Assembly (NCBI RefSeq): GCF_003751945.1
Contig: NZ_RJKL01000001.1
Span: 5,704,001 to 5,768,000, forward strand
Direction of reading: 5' to 3'
Source of the DNA: Couchioplanes caeruleus
GTDB taxonomy: Bacteria > Actinomycetota > Actinomycetes > Mycobacteriales > Micromonosporaceae
DNA length: 64,000 nucleotides
The stretch's first letter is position 1; the number at the start of each line of letters is the position of its first letter. Both the position numbers and the translations under genes were made by a program. Shown here piece after piece: positions 52,322-61,321 of this stretch. The notes beneath the pieces are model-generated. The model ran no database searches, was not told the origin of the DNA, and saw only the letters and a list, made by a program, of their open reading frames with translations.

Positions 52322-55300
52322 ATGTCATTCCTGACCAGGCTCAGTCTCGCTAACCGAGGGCTGGTGGCCCTCATCGCGGTGGTGATCACCGGCTTCGGCG
52401 TCTACGCCATCCCATCCCTCAAGCAGCAGCTCCTGCCGTCGCTGGAGTTCCCCGGCGCGTTCATCGGCGTGGTCGTGCCCGGCGCCAGCCCGGAGATCAT
52501 GGAGGAGCAGGTCACCCGGCCGATCGAGGACGCGGTCAAGGGTGCCGACGGCCTGGACACCATCCAGTCGACCACGCGCGAAGGCTCGGCCACGATCCTC
52601 GTGCAGTACGAGTTCGGCACCGACCTCGACAACGCGATCAACCAGCTCACCACCTCGGTCAACCGGATCCAGCCCACGCTCCCCGACGGCGTCGAGCCGA
52701 CGATCTTCGCCGGCGGCACCGACGACATCCCCGCCATCGTTCTCGCCGCGACCGGCGGCTCCGACCAGTCCGATCTCGCGCGGCGGTTGCAGCAGAACGT
52801 CGTACCCGAGCTCACCGCCATCGAGGGCGTACGCGACGTGCAGATCACCGGCACCCGCAGCGAGCAGGTCCTGATCAAGCCCGACCTCGCCAAGCTGGGC
52901 GCCGCCGGGGCCGACCCCCGCGCCATCGCCACCCTGCTGCAGAGCAACGGCATCTCCGTGCCGGCGGGCGCCCTCACCACCGACGGCCGCTCGCTGAGCG
53001 TTCAGGTCGGCACCCCGATCACCACGGTGGACCAGCTCCGGGAGCTCTACCTCACCGGCAGCAAGGGCCCGGTCAAGCTCGGCGACGTCGCCACGGTCAC
53101 CAGCGAGCTCGCCACGGCCACGTCGTTCACGCGTACGGACGGCGTCGAGAGCCTGGGCGTGGCGGTCACGGCCGCTCCCGACGGCAACGCGGTCGCCATC
53201 TCCCACGCCGTACGCGCCAAGCTCGCCGAGCTGGAGGCCACCTCCGGCGCCAAGCTGACGGTCATCACCGACCAGGCGCCGTTCGTCGAGCGCTCCATCG
53301 AGAGCCTGACCACCGAGGGCCTGCTCGGCCTGGTCATGGCCGTGATCGTCATCCTGGTCTTCCTGCTGTCGGTGCGGTCCACGCTGGTCACCGCGGTGTC
53401 CATCCCGCTGTCGGTGCTGATCGCGCTCATCGGGCTCTGGATCGGCGACTATTCGCTCAACCTGCTCACCCTCGGCGCGCTGACCATCGCGGTCGGCCGC
53501 GTCGTGGACGACTCCATCGTCGTGCTCGAGAACATCAAACGCCATCTCGGGTACGGCGAAGCGAAGGTCCACGCGATCATGTCCGGCGTCAAGGAGGTCT
53601 CCGGCGCGGTGACCGCCTCGACGCTGACCACGGTCGCCGTCTTCGCCCCGATCGCCCTCGTCGGCGGCTTCGTCGGGCAGTTGTTCGCCCCGTTCGCCAT
53701 CACCGTCACCGTCGCGCTGATGGCCTCGCTGTTCGTGTCGCTGACCGTCGTACCCGTGCTCGCGTACTGGTTCCTGCGCCCCGCGGCCGGCGGCAGCGAG
53801 TCCGAGGCCGTGCGCCGGGCAGCCGAGGAGAAGGAGCTGCGCAGCCCGCTGCAGCGGACCTACCTGCCGATCATCCGCTGGGTCACCCGCAGCAGGGTCA
53901 CCCGCTGGGTCACCGTCGCGCTCGGCGTGGTCGTACTGATCGGGACGATGGGGCTGGCCAGCAAGCTCGAGACCAACTTCCTCGACGAGTCCGGTCAGGA
54001 CACGATCACGGTCAACCAGGACCTTCCGGTCGGCACCAGCCTGGCGGTGACCAACGACGCCGCCAAGAAGGTGGAGGCGGTCCTTGCGGCCCGCGACGAC
54101 GTCGAGACTTACCAGGTGACCGTCGGCAACGGCGAGTTCAACCCCTTCGTCGGCTCGGGTGGCGCCAGCGGCGCCAGCTTCAACGTCGCGCTCAAGGAAG
54201 ACGCCGACGCGGTGAAGATCTCCGACGAGCTGCGCGAGCAGTTCAAGGGCATGACCGATGTCGGCGAGGTCACCGTCGGCGGCGACAACGGCAGCGGCTT
54301 CAACGCCAACGAGCTCGCGGTGATCGTGCAGGCCGCCGACCAGAAGACCCTCGCCACGGCGACCAAGCAGGTCGAGGAGGCGATGGCCGGCACCAAGGGC
54401 GTCACCGACGTGAGCACCTCGCTCGCGGCCAGCGTGCCTCGCCTGGAAGTGGTCGTGGACCGTGCCGAGGCGGCCCGCCGGGGCCTGACCGAGGCCGCCG
54501 TCGGCCAGGCGGTCGCCGGGTCGTTCCGTTCGGCGCCGGCCGGGAAGATCACCGTCGACGGGGCGACCCGGGACGTGGTCGTCACTCTGGGGGCGCCGCC
54601 CGCCGACGCCGCCGCGCTGCGCAAGCTGCCGGTCACGACGCCGACCGGCCAGGCCGTCGCGCTGGACACGGTTGCGGACGTCAAGGAGGTCGACGGCCCG
54701 GAGGAGGTCACCCGGATCGACGGCAACCGCAGCGCCACGGTCAAGGGCACCGCGACCGGCTCCGACGTCGGCGCCACCACCAAGGAGCTCACCAAGCGGC
54801 TCGACGCGCTCAAGCTGCCTAGCGGGGCGAAGAAGACGATCGGCGGCGTCAGCCAGGACCAGGCGGAGGCGTTCGCCGACCTCGGCCTTGCGGTCCTCGC
54901 CGCCATCGCGATCGTCTTCGTCATCATGGTGGCGACGTTCCGCAGCCTGCTCCAGCCGCTGCTGCTGCTGATCTCCATCCCGTTCGCGGCGACCGGCGCG
55001 ATCGCCCTGCTGCTCGCGACCGGCACCCCGCTCGGCGTGCCGGCCCTGATCGGCGTCCTCATGCTGGTCGGCATCGTGGTCACCAACGCCATCGTGCTGA
55101 TGGACCTGATCAACCATTACCGGGTCGCCGGCATGGGCGTCCAGGAAGCGGTCATCGAGGGCGGCCGGCACCGCCTGCGCCCGATCCTCATGACGGCGAT
55201 CGCGACCATCTTCGCCCTGATCCCGATGGCGCTGGGCCTCACGGGCGAGGGCGGCTTCATCTCGCAGCCGTTGGCCGTCGTGGTCATCGGCGGCCTGGTG

Positions 55301-55597
55301 AGCTCCACGCTGCTGACGTTGGTGCTGGTCCCGGCGCTCTACACGATGGTGGAGAACACCAAGCTGAAGGGACGCGAACGGCGGGAACGGCGGCGGGCCC
55401 GCAAGGCGGTCGAGGCCAGCGGCACCCCGGAGCAGGCGGCAGCCGCGGCATCAACGGCGGCGGCGACGTCGCCCGGCGGATCCGATGTCCCGAAACACGC
55501 GGCGGCCGGTCCGGAGCCGATCGTTCCGGCCGACATCCCGACGCCGGACTCCAGCGGAGGGGCACACGAGGCTCCGGCGGGCAATCCGGCCCATTGA
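52322..55597 (+). CDS. RND efflux permease, AcrB/HAE type
   Basis: The 1091-residue protein has the twelve-helix RND plan with two large extracellular loops: ALIAVVITGFGVYAIPSLKQ at TM1, the D-bearing TM4 GALTIAVGRVVDDSIVVLEN, and in TM10-11 GVPALIGVLMLVGIVVTNAI. N-terminal EFPGAFIGVVVPGASPEIME is typical. A 60-residue cytoplasmic tail is charged then Ala/Pro-rich. No adaptor or outer-membrane channel is encoded nearby, as expected for a monoderm. MarR is divergent. Confidence 0.94.
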   Translation: MSFLTRLSLANRGLVALIAVVITGFGVYAIPSLKQQLLPSLEFPGAFIGVVVPGASPEIMEEQVTRPIEDAVKGADGLDTIQSTTREGSATILVQYEFGTDLDNAINQLTTSVNRIQPTLPDGVEPTIFAGGTDDIPAIVLAATGGSDQSDLARRLQQNVVPELTAIEGVRDVQITGTRSEQVLIKPDLAKLGAAGADPRAIATLLQSNGISVPAGALTTDGRSLSVQVGTPITTVDQLRELYLTGSKGPVKLGDVATVTSELATATSFTRTDGVESLGVAVTAAPDGNAVAISHAVRAKLAELEATSGAKLTVITDQAPFVERSIESLTTEGLLGLVMAVIVILVFLLSVRSTLVTAVSIPLSVLIALIGLWIGDYSLNLLTLGALTIAVGRVVDDSIVVLENIKRHLGYGEAKVHAIMSGVKEVSGAVTASTLTTVAVFAPIALVGGFVGQLFAPFAITVTVALMASLFVSLTVVPVLAYWFLRPAAGGSESEAVRRAAEEKELRSPLQRTYLPIIRWVTRSRVTRWVTVALGVVVLIGTMGLASKLETNFLDESGQDTITVNQDLPVGTSLAVTNDAAKKVEAVLAARDDVETYQVTVGNGEFNPFVGSGGASGASFNVALKEDADAVKISDELREQFKGMTDVGEVTVGGDNGSGFNANELAVIVQAADQKTLATATKQVEEAMAGTKGVTDVSTSLAASVPRLEVVVDRAEAARRGLTEAAVGQAVAGSFRSAPAGKITVDGATRDVVVTLGAPPADAAALRKLPVTTPTGQAVALDTVADVKEVDGPEEVTRIDGNRSATVKGTATGSDVGATTKELTKRLDALKLPSGAKKTIGGVSQDQAEAFADLGLAVLAAIAIVFVIMVATFRSLLQPLLLLISIPFAATGAIALLLATGTPLGVPALIGVLMLVGIVVTNAIVLMDLINHYRVAGMGVQEAVIEGGRHRLRPILMTAIATIFALIPMALGLTGEGGFISQPLAVVVIGGLVSSTLLTLVLVPALYTMVENTKLKGRERRERRRARKAVEASGTPEQAAAAASTAAATSPGGSDVPKHAAAGPEPIVPADIPTPDSSGGAHEAPAGNPAH

Positions 55598-55655
55598 CCG
55601 ACTGAGGAACCGGCCGCTCCGGCGGGAGCCGGGGCGGCCGGTACTGTTCGCGTAC

Positions 55656-56951
55656 GTGGCAACTCCCCTCTCGGTCCTTACCCGCAACCGCGACTTCCGG
55701 CGCCTGTTCGCCGCGGAGCTGGTCGTCTTCGGCGCCGACTGGTTCGTCATGGTGCCGCTGCTCGTCCTGCTCCCCGAGCTGACCGGCAGCGGCGTATGGG
55801 GCGCGCTCGTGCTCGCCGCCGACACCGGCATCACCGCGGTGCTGCTGCCGTACGCGGGCACGGTCGCCGACCGCAAGGACCGCCGCACGATCCTCGTCGC
55901 CGCCAACACGGCGGCGCTCGTCGCCACGTCGTTGCTGTTCCTGGTGCAATCGGCGGCCACCGCCCCGCTCGCCCTCGTCGCCATCGGGGCGGTCGCCGTC
56001 GCCAAGGCGTTCTACTCACCGACGGCGTCGGCCGCGCTGCCCAACGTGGTCGATCCCGAGGACCTCGCCGCGGCCAACGCGGTGGCCGGCTCGGCGTGGG
56101 GCACGATGACGATCGTCGGCGCGTCCCTCGGCGGCATCGTGAGCGGCGCCTTCGGACCGTACGTGTGTTTCGCCGTGGCCGTGGCCGGCCTGCTGGCGGC
56201 GGCCGTCCTGACGGTCCTGATCCGCCGGCCGTTGCAGGCGCCGCGAGACACGTCGACGCCGGCACCCCGTACCTGGCACGCGCTGATCGAGGCGCTGCGC
56301 TACATCGGCACCCGGCCGCGGATCCGGGCGCTGGTGACGGTGAAGTCGGCGGTCGGCCTCGGCAACGGGGTGCTCACGGTCTTCCCGCTGCTCGCCGGCC
56401 TGTACGGGGCCGGCGCACTCGGCGCGGGACTCCTCTTCGCCGTACGCGGGGCCGGCGCGCTGGTCGGCCCGCTGGTGATGCGGCGGGTGCTCGGCCACCG
56501 GTCGTGGCTCCTGCCGGGCCTGGCCCTCTCGATGAGCCTGTACGGCCTGGGCTACCTCGGCGTGGCGCTGGTGTCGTGGTTCCCGCTCGTGCTGGCGCTG
56601 GTCTTCGTGGCCCACTTCGCCGGCGGCACCAACTGGGTGCTGTCCAACTACGCGCTCCAGGGCGAGGTGCCGGACCGCCTCCGCGGACGCGTCTTCGCCA
56701 CGGACATGATGCTGGCGACGCTGGCGATCTCGGTCAGCCAGCTCGGCGCGGCGCTGTTCGTCGACCACGTCGACCTGCGGGTCATCCTGATCGCCTGCGG
56801 CCTGATCACGCTGGTGTACGCCATCGGCTGGCGCGCCGCGACCCGCAACCTCTCCCTGGCGGACGCGCCCCGACCCGGCGAACCTGCTGCCCCCTCCCAC
56901 CCCGGCGAGAATCGGTCCGCTCCCGACCCAGGAAGAACCGGTCCTGCTTGA
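55656..56951 (+). CDS. MFS transporter, enterobactin-exporter-like (MFS_3)
   Basis: About 431 residues with twelve helices; motif GTVADRKDRRTILVAAN after helix 2-3 and LQGEVPDRLRGRVFATDMML in the middle, typical of EntS-like exporters. TACTGT (55642-55647) lies 8 nt before GTG 55656, near-leaderless. A long in-frame extension to 55485 overlaps the RND gene and is unlikely. Substrate unknown. Confidence 0.87.
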   Translation: MATPLSVLTRNRDFRRLFAAELVVFGADWFVMVPLLVLLPELTGSGVWGALVLAADTGITAVLLPYAGTVADRKDRRTILVAANTAALVATSLLFLVQSAATAPLALVAIGAVAVAKAFYSPTASAALPNVVDPEDLAAANAVAGSAWGTMTIVGASLGGIVSGAFGPYVCFAVAVAGLLAAAVLTVLIRRPLQAPRDTSTPAPRTWHALIEALRYIGTRPRIRALVTVKSAVGLGNGVLTVFPLLAGLYGAGALGAGLLFAVRGAGALVGPLVMRRVLGHRSWLLPGLALSMSLYGLGYLGVALVSWFPLVLALVFVAHFAGGTNWVLSNYALQGEVPDRLRGRVFATDMMLATLAISVSQLGAALFVDHVDLRVILIACGLITLVYAIGWRAATRNLSLADAPRPGEPAAPSHPGENRSAPDPGRTGPA

Positions 56952-57061
56952 TCAGGGGAGCCGGTGCCCGTCCTGACCGGGGAGAGCCCGTCCCGTCTGA
57001 CCGGGGGAACTCGCGCCCTCAGGTGGTGGGGCGCGCGTCCGGGCCGGTCTCTGAGCTGGAC

Positions 57062-57502
57062 CTACGTTCCCGGCGGGTAGGCCGTCGGATCGTGGGGGGC
57101 GTTGTAGGGCGCCGGGTATGCGGAGTATCCGGGTGCCGGGAAGGCCGCGCCGGGAGCGGCCGGGACGCCGGGAGCGGACGCCGGTGCGCGGGTCACCACC
57201 GCGGTGACGAGCAGGCCGACGCCCGCGGCCAGCAGCAGGCTGAGCACGATGCCCACCGATGCGCTCACCATCGTGTAGCTCGATCTGGCGGCCATGGATT
57301 CGACGACGTGCGGAAACACGGCGAGCCACACCATGTTGAGAAGCTGGCTCGCCAGCAGCAGGCCCAGCCCCAGCCGGGCGAACATGACGCTGCGCGGCCC
57401 CAGGTGCGCGCGGCGGACCGAGACCACGACCAGGCCGGCGACCAGCACGGCCAGCAGCGGCAGGTGGGACACGACGGCCGACAGCAGGTATCCAGCGCTC
57501 AT
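57062..57502 (-). CDS. Small membrane protein with Pro/Tyr-rich tail (leaderless start)
   Basis: The 146-residue protein has about four helices (LLSAVVSHLPLLAVLVAGLV; SASVGIVLSLLLAAGVGLLV) and a Pro/Ala/Tyr-rich cytoplasmic or exposed tail (SAYPAPYNAPHDPTAYPPGT). Minus-strand TACGGT (57515-57510) is 7 nt before ATG 57502. Function unknown. Confidence 0.75.
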   Translation of the reverse strand: MSAGYLLSAVVSHLPLLAVLVAGLVVVSVRRAHLGPRSVMFARLGLGLLLASQLLNMVWLAVFPHVVESMAARSSYTMVSASVGIVLSLLLAAGVGLLVTAVVTRAPASAPGVPAAPGAAFPAPGYSAYPAPYNAPHDPTAYPPGT

Positions 57503-57734
57503 GACCGTGACCGTAGCGGAGAGGTACGCCAACGCTGAGCTCCGCTCGCGCCGGCCGCGCCGGGCGGGCATCCGATTCGCGATGAAACGGCATGGTCCGC
57601 CCCGGATGACGTCGGTCGATCCTTGCACGGGTCTTGCTGCATCCGAATGCCGGCGGCGTGCGGCCCACGCCACGTCGTGCGGTTTGCGCCGTGGTGGTGC
57701 CGCGCTGTTGTCGATCAAGGCCTAGCATGTGGCG

Positions 57735-58670
57735 ATGGGCCTGACCTTCGTCTCCGAGCCGGTCCGGGTGCGGACCCCGGCCACCAGCGCCAACCTCGGC
57801 CCGGGCTTCGACGCGCTGGGCGTGGCGCTCAGCCTGCACGACGACCTGTCCGCCCGGGTCACCGGTGACCGGTTCATCGTGTCCGTGTCCGGCGAGGGTG
57901 CCGGCGAGCTTCCCGCGGACGAGTCCCATCTCGTCGTGCGGGCCATGCTGCGCACCTTCGACGAGCTGGGCGGGCGTCCGCGCGGTGTCGCCGTCGAGTG
58001 CGTCAACCGGATCCCCCAGGCCCGCGGGCTCGGTTCCTCCTCCGCCGCCATCGTCGGAGGCGTGCAACTCGCCCGGGCGCTGGCCGGCAATCGGATGTCC
58101 GACGCTGACGCGTTGCGGATCGCCGCCGAGCTGGAGGGGCATCCCGACAACGTCGCGCCGTGCCTGTTCGGTGGGTTCACGATCGCCTGGACCGAGGATT
58201 CCGGGGCGCGGGCCGTGCGCCTGGGCGCCGCCGCGGGCGTACAACCGACGATCTTCGTTCCGCAGGAACGCGGCCTGACCTCGACGGCGCGGGCGGCGCT
58301 GCCGCCGAGCGTGCCGCACGGGGACGCCGCGTTCAACGCCGGGCGGGCGGCGCTGCTCGTGCATGCGCTCGGCGCCGACCCGGGCCTGCTCTTCGCGGCG
58401 ACCGAGGATCGGCTGCACCAGGGCTACCGGGCCGAGTCCATGCCCGGTACGGCCGCACTCCTCGCCACGTTGCGGTCGCTGGGTGTGGCTGCTGTGGTCA
58501 GTGGGGCGGGTCCGACCGTGCTCGCGCTGACCACGGTGCCGGAAAATTTCGACCCGGGAACGGCGTGGCGCGCCGAGACGTTGAGCGTGGATGTCGCCGG
58601 AGCCCTTGCCGGAGGGGGTATGGTGGAACACGCCGAGCGGGACCCTGTTGCCGCAGGTCGTCAGAGTTGA
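57735..58670 (+). CDS. thrB: Homoserine kinase (leaderless start)
   Basis: The 311-residue GHMP kinase has VRTPATSANLGPGFDALGVA at the start, the phosphate loop IPQARGLGSSSAAIVGGV and SGAGPTVLAL near the C-terminus. It phosphorylates homoserine for ThrC. TAGCAT (57723-57728) is 6 nt before ATG 57735, the same layout as argS. It is separated from thrC by the efflux genes. Confidence 0.96.
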   Translation: MGLTFVSEPVRVRTPATSANLGPGFDALGVALSLHDDLSARVTGDRFIVSVSGEGAGELPADESHLVVRAMLRTFDELGGRPRGVAVECVNRIPQARGLGSSSAAIVGGVQLARALAGNRMSDADALRIAAELEGHPDNVAPCLFGGFTIAWTEDSGARAVRLGAAAGVQPTIFVPQERGLTSTARAALPPSVPHGDAAFNAGRAALLVHALGADPGLLFAATEDRLHQGYRAESMPGTAALLATLRSLGVAAVVSGAGPTVLALTTVPENFDPGTAWRAETLSVDVAGALAGGGMVEHAERDPVAAGRQS

Positions 58671-58677
58671 CTACGCT
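58648..58677 (+). promoter_or_regulatory. Putative rho promoter
   Basis: TTGCCG (58648-58653) and TACGCT (58672-58677), 18 bp apart, overlap the thrB 3' end and lie about 290 bp before the rho TTG, implying a long leader. Confidence 0.4.
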
Positions 58678-58820
58678 CAGGACCTAGCACAGCCGCGAAG
58701 CAAGCGATCTCTGCGGTTCGGCGCGCACCCCCGAGACATACGCCGATCTGGCTCGTCTCAACTCTTTTCAAGGCACACGCCGGGCAGCAGGTCATCAGAT
58801 CGCTGCACTCGCCGAGACCT

Positions 58821-58841
58821 ACCCGTCACTGGATGACGGGT
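58821..58841 (+). other. Hairpin in the rho leader
   Basis: ACCCGTCA pairs exactly with TGACGGGT around CTGGA. It lies midway in the proposed rho leader. Confidence 0.5.
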
Positions 58842-58907
58842 CGGGAAACCGTCGAGCTGCCGTGCTGCAAAACTCCCGCGCCGCAGTTGCGAAGCGGGTT
58901 CCGAGGG

Positions 58908-58953
58908 CACCCGGCCACCAGGCTGCTGCAGACCCGGGTGGTCTTGGCTTTTT
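58908..58953 (+). promoter_or_regulatory. Terminator-like element before rho
   Basis: CACCCGG (58908-58914) and CCGGGTG (58934-58940) can pair, followed 8 nt later by a T5 run (58949-58953), all 17 bp upstream of the TTG start. This could act as an attenuator. Confidence 0.35.
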
Positions 58954-58969
58954 CGACGGAAGGAATCCA

Positions 58970-61162
58970 TTGAGCGACACCACCGACGTGACGTCGGGTG
59001 TTTCTGACGTCGCTGATGACGGCGCCACCACCGCGGCTGTCACCAAGCGCCGCCGCGGCGGCACCGGGCTGTCCGCGATGCTGCTGCCCGAGCTGCAGAG
59101 TCTCGCCGCCTCCCTCGGCATCTCCGGCACCGCCCGGATGCGCAAGGGCGAACTGATCGCCGCGATCTCGGAGCGTCAGGGCGGCGGGGCTCCGGCCGCC
59201 GCCGAGAGCACTCCGCGCCCGCGCCGCGGCAACAGTGCCGCCGCCGCGGCGTCGGCCGACGCCGGTTCCACCTCGGCTCCCGCCTCCGCCACCGCCGCTT
59301 CCTCCGCGGCTGGTCAGCAGGCGGCGGCGACCACGGAGACGGCCCCCAAAGCCGCAGAACGGTCCGGTCATGGGACCGGACAGCAGTCCGCCCCGCGGGC
59401 CGAGGAGAAGTCCGCCCCGCGGGTCGAGGAGCAGTCGGCCTCGCGGGTCGAGGAGCAGTCCGCCCCACGGGCCGACGAGCAGGCCGGGCAGCGGGCCGAC
59501 GAGCAGACCGGGCAGCGGGCCGACGAGCAGGCCGGGCAGGCCGAGCCCGAGCAAGGCCGCCGTAGCCGTCGCGACCGCCAGGAGCGGCAGGAGCGCGAGC
59601 CGCGCGACCAGGGCGACACCCGCACCGAGGGTGCCGAGAACGGCGAGCGGGCGGAGCGCACCGACCGCTCCGAGCGCGGCGACCGCAACCGCGACCGCCA
59701 GCGCAACCAGCAGCGCTCCGAGGGCGGCGACCGCACCGACCGGGGTGACCGCACCGACCGGGGTGACCGCACCGACCGGGGTGACCGCACCGACCGGGGT
59801 GACCGCACCGACCGGGGCGACCGCACCGACCGGGGCGATCGCACCGACCGGGGTCCGCGCAACGACAGCCACGACGACGACGACAACGAGAACGGCGAGG
59901 GCGGACGGCGCAGTCGGCGCAGCCGCTTCCGTGACCGTCGCCGCGGCCGTGACCGCGACGGCGAGGGTGGCGGCAGCGGACGCGAGGGCGGCCGGGACGG
60001 TGGCCGTGAGCCGCACGTCAACGAGGACGACGTGCTCGTGCCGGTGGCCGGCATCCTCGACGTGCTCGACAACTACGCCTTCGTGCGGACCACCGGTTAC
60101 CTTTCCGGCCCCAACGACGTGTACGTGTCGATGTCGCAGGTCAAGAAGCACGGGCTGCGCCGCGGCGACGCGGTCACCGGTGCCGTGCGGGCCGCGCCGC
60201 GCGACGGCGAGCAGCGGCGCGACAAGTACAACCCGCTGGTGCGGTTGGACACCATCAACGGGATGGAGCCCGAGGAGGCGCGTCGCCGCCCCGAGTTCTA
60301 CAAGCTCACCCCGCTCTACCCGCAGGAGCGCCTGCGGCTGGAGACCGAGGCGCACATCCTGACCACGCGCGTCATCGACCTGGTGATGCCGCTCGGCAAG
60401 GGCCAGCGTGCCCTGATCGTCTCGCCGCCGAAGGCCGGTAAGACGATGGTGCTGCAGGCGATCGCCAACGCGATCACGCACAACAACCCCGAGTGCCACC
60501 TGATGGTCGTGCTGGTCGACGAGCGGCCCGAAGAGGTCACCGACATGCAGCGCTCGGTCAAGGGCGAGGTCATCGCGGCCACGTTCGACCGGCCGCCGCA
60601 GGACCACACCACGGTCGCCGAGCTGGCGATCGAGCGGGCCAAGCGCCTGGTCGAGCTGGGTCACGACGTCGTCGTGCTGCTCGACTCGGTGACCCGGCTG
60701 GGCCGGTCGTACAACCTGGCGGCGCCGGCCTCCGGCCGCATCATGTCCGGTGGTATCGACTCGACCGCGCTCTACCCGCCGAAGCGGTTCCTCGGCGCGG
60801 CCCGCAACATCGAGAACGGTGGCTCGCTCACCATCCTCGCGACGGCGCTGGTGGAGACGGGCTCGATGATGGACACCGTCATCTTCGAGGAGTTCAAGGG
60901 CACGGGCAACGCCGAGCTCAAGCTCGACCGGAAGATCGCCGACAAGCGGACCTTCCCGGCCATCGACATCCACCCCTCCGGCACGCGCAAGGAAGAAATC
61001 CTTCTCGGCAAGGAGGAGCTGGCGATCGTCCACAAGCTCCGCAAGGTGCTGAGTTCGCTGGAGTCGTCGGCGGCTCTCGATCTCCTGCTGGACCGGCTCA
61101 AGCAGTCCCGGACCAACATCGAGTTCCTGATGCAGATCGCGAAGTCGACTCCCGGGGAGTGA
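58970..61162 (+). CDS. rho: Transcription termination factor Rho with expanded disordered N-terminus
   Basis: The 730-residue protein (E. coli Rho is 419) begins at TTG 58970 after GGAAGG. Rho_N is LLPELQSLAASLGISGTARM with RKGELIAAI; then about 280 residues of Glu/Arg/Gln/Ala/Asp repeats; then the RNA-binding domain (GILDVLDNYAFVRTTGYLSG), and the hexameric ATPase with Walker A PPKAGKTMVL, DERPEEVTDM, and VVVLLDSVTRLGR. The expansions are a known actinobacterial feature, here with two clean tandem repeat blocks. Confidence 0.97.
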   Translation: MSDTTDVTSGVSDVADDGATTAAVTKRRRGGTGLSAMLLPELQSLAASLGISGTARMRKGELIAAISERQGGGAPAAAESTPRPRRGNSAAAAASADAGSTSAPASATAASSAAGQQAAATTETAPKAAERSGHGTGQQSAPRAEEKSAPRVEEQSASRVEEQSAPRADEQAGQRADEQTGQRADEQAGQAEPEQGRRSRRDRQERQEREPRDQGDTRTEGAENGERAERTDRSERGDRNRDRQRNQQRSEGGDRTDRGDRTDRGDRTDRGDRTDRGDRTDRGDRTDRGDRTDRGPRNDSHDDDDNENGEGGRRSRRSRFRDRRRGRDRDGEGGGSGREGGRDGGREPHVNEDDVLVPVAGILDVLDNYAFVRTTGYLSGPNDVYVSMSQVKKHGLRRGDAVTGAVRAAPRDGEQRRDKYNPLVRLDTINGMEPEEARRRPEFYKLTPLYPQERLRLETEAHILTTRVIDLVMPLGKGQRALIVSPPKAGKTMVLQAIANAITHNNPECHLMVVLVDERPEEVTDMQRSVKGEVIAATFDRPPQDHTTVAELAIERAKRLVELGHDVVVLLDSVTRLGRSYNLAAPASGRIMSGGIDSTALYPPKRFLGAARNIENGGSLTILATALVETGSMMDTVIFEEFKGTGNAELKLDRKIADKRTFPAIDIHPSGTRKEEILLGKEELAIVHKLRKVLSSLESSAALDLLLDRLKQSRTNIEFLMQIAKSTPGE
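59390..59533 (+). repeat. Six tandem 24-bp coding repeats in rho
   Basis: Each unit encodes an octapeptide near A-P-R-V-E-E-Q-S or G-Q-R-A-D-E-Q-A. Multiples of three keep frame. Confidence 0.85.
59729..59854 (+). repeat. Seven tandem 18-bp coding repeats in rho
   Basis: Seven almost identical units encode DRTDRG repeatedly, in the disordered Rho insert. The near-perfect DNA identity indicates recent slippage expansion. Confidence 0.9.
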
Positions 61163-61207
61163 GTAATTCTCTCGATGCCGGTTAGGTAAGGGTCAAAAGC
61201 GCCCGAA

Positions 61208-61239
61208 AAGGGGCGGTCACCGCAAGGTGATCGCCCCTT
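61208..61239 (+). terminator. Terminator of rho
   Basis: A 14-bp stem (61208-61221 with 61226-61239, one G-T pair) and GCAA tetraloop, beginning AAGGGGCG and ending CGCCCCTT, stands 45 bp after the rho stop. Confidence 0.8.
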
Positions 61240-61321
61240 CGTCGCACATGGAGTGCGTTTCGTCTCGTAAGGGGTCGTGCGAACCTCCGTATCACCTACT
61301 CGATTTGGGGGAGGGCGCTCG

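Noticed and set aside
52325..55171. 948-codon minus-strand frame opposite the RND permease
   Set aside because: Shadow of the permease; Asp/Arg/Gly-rich composition without a fold.
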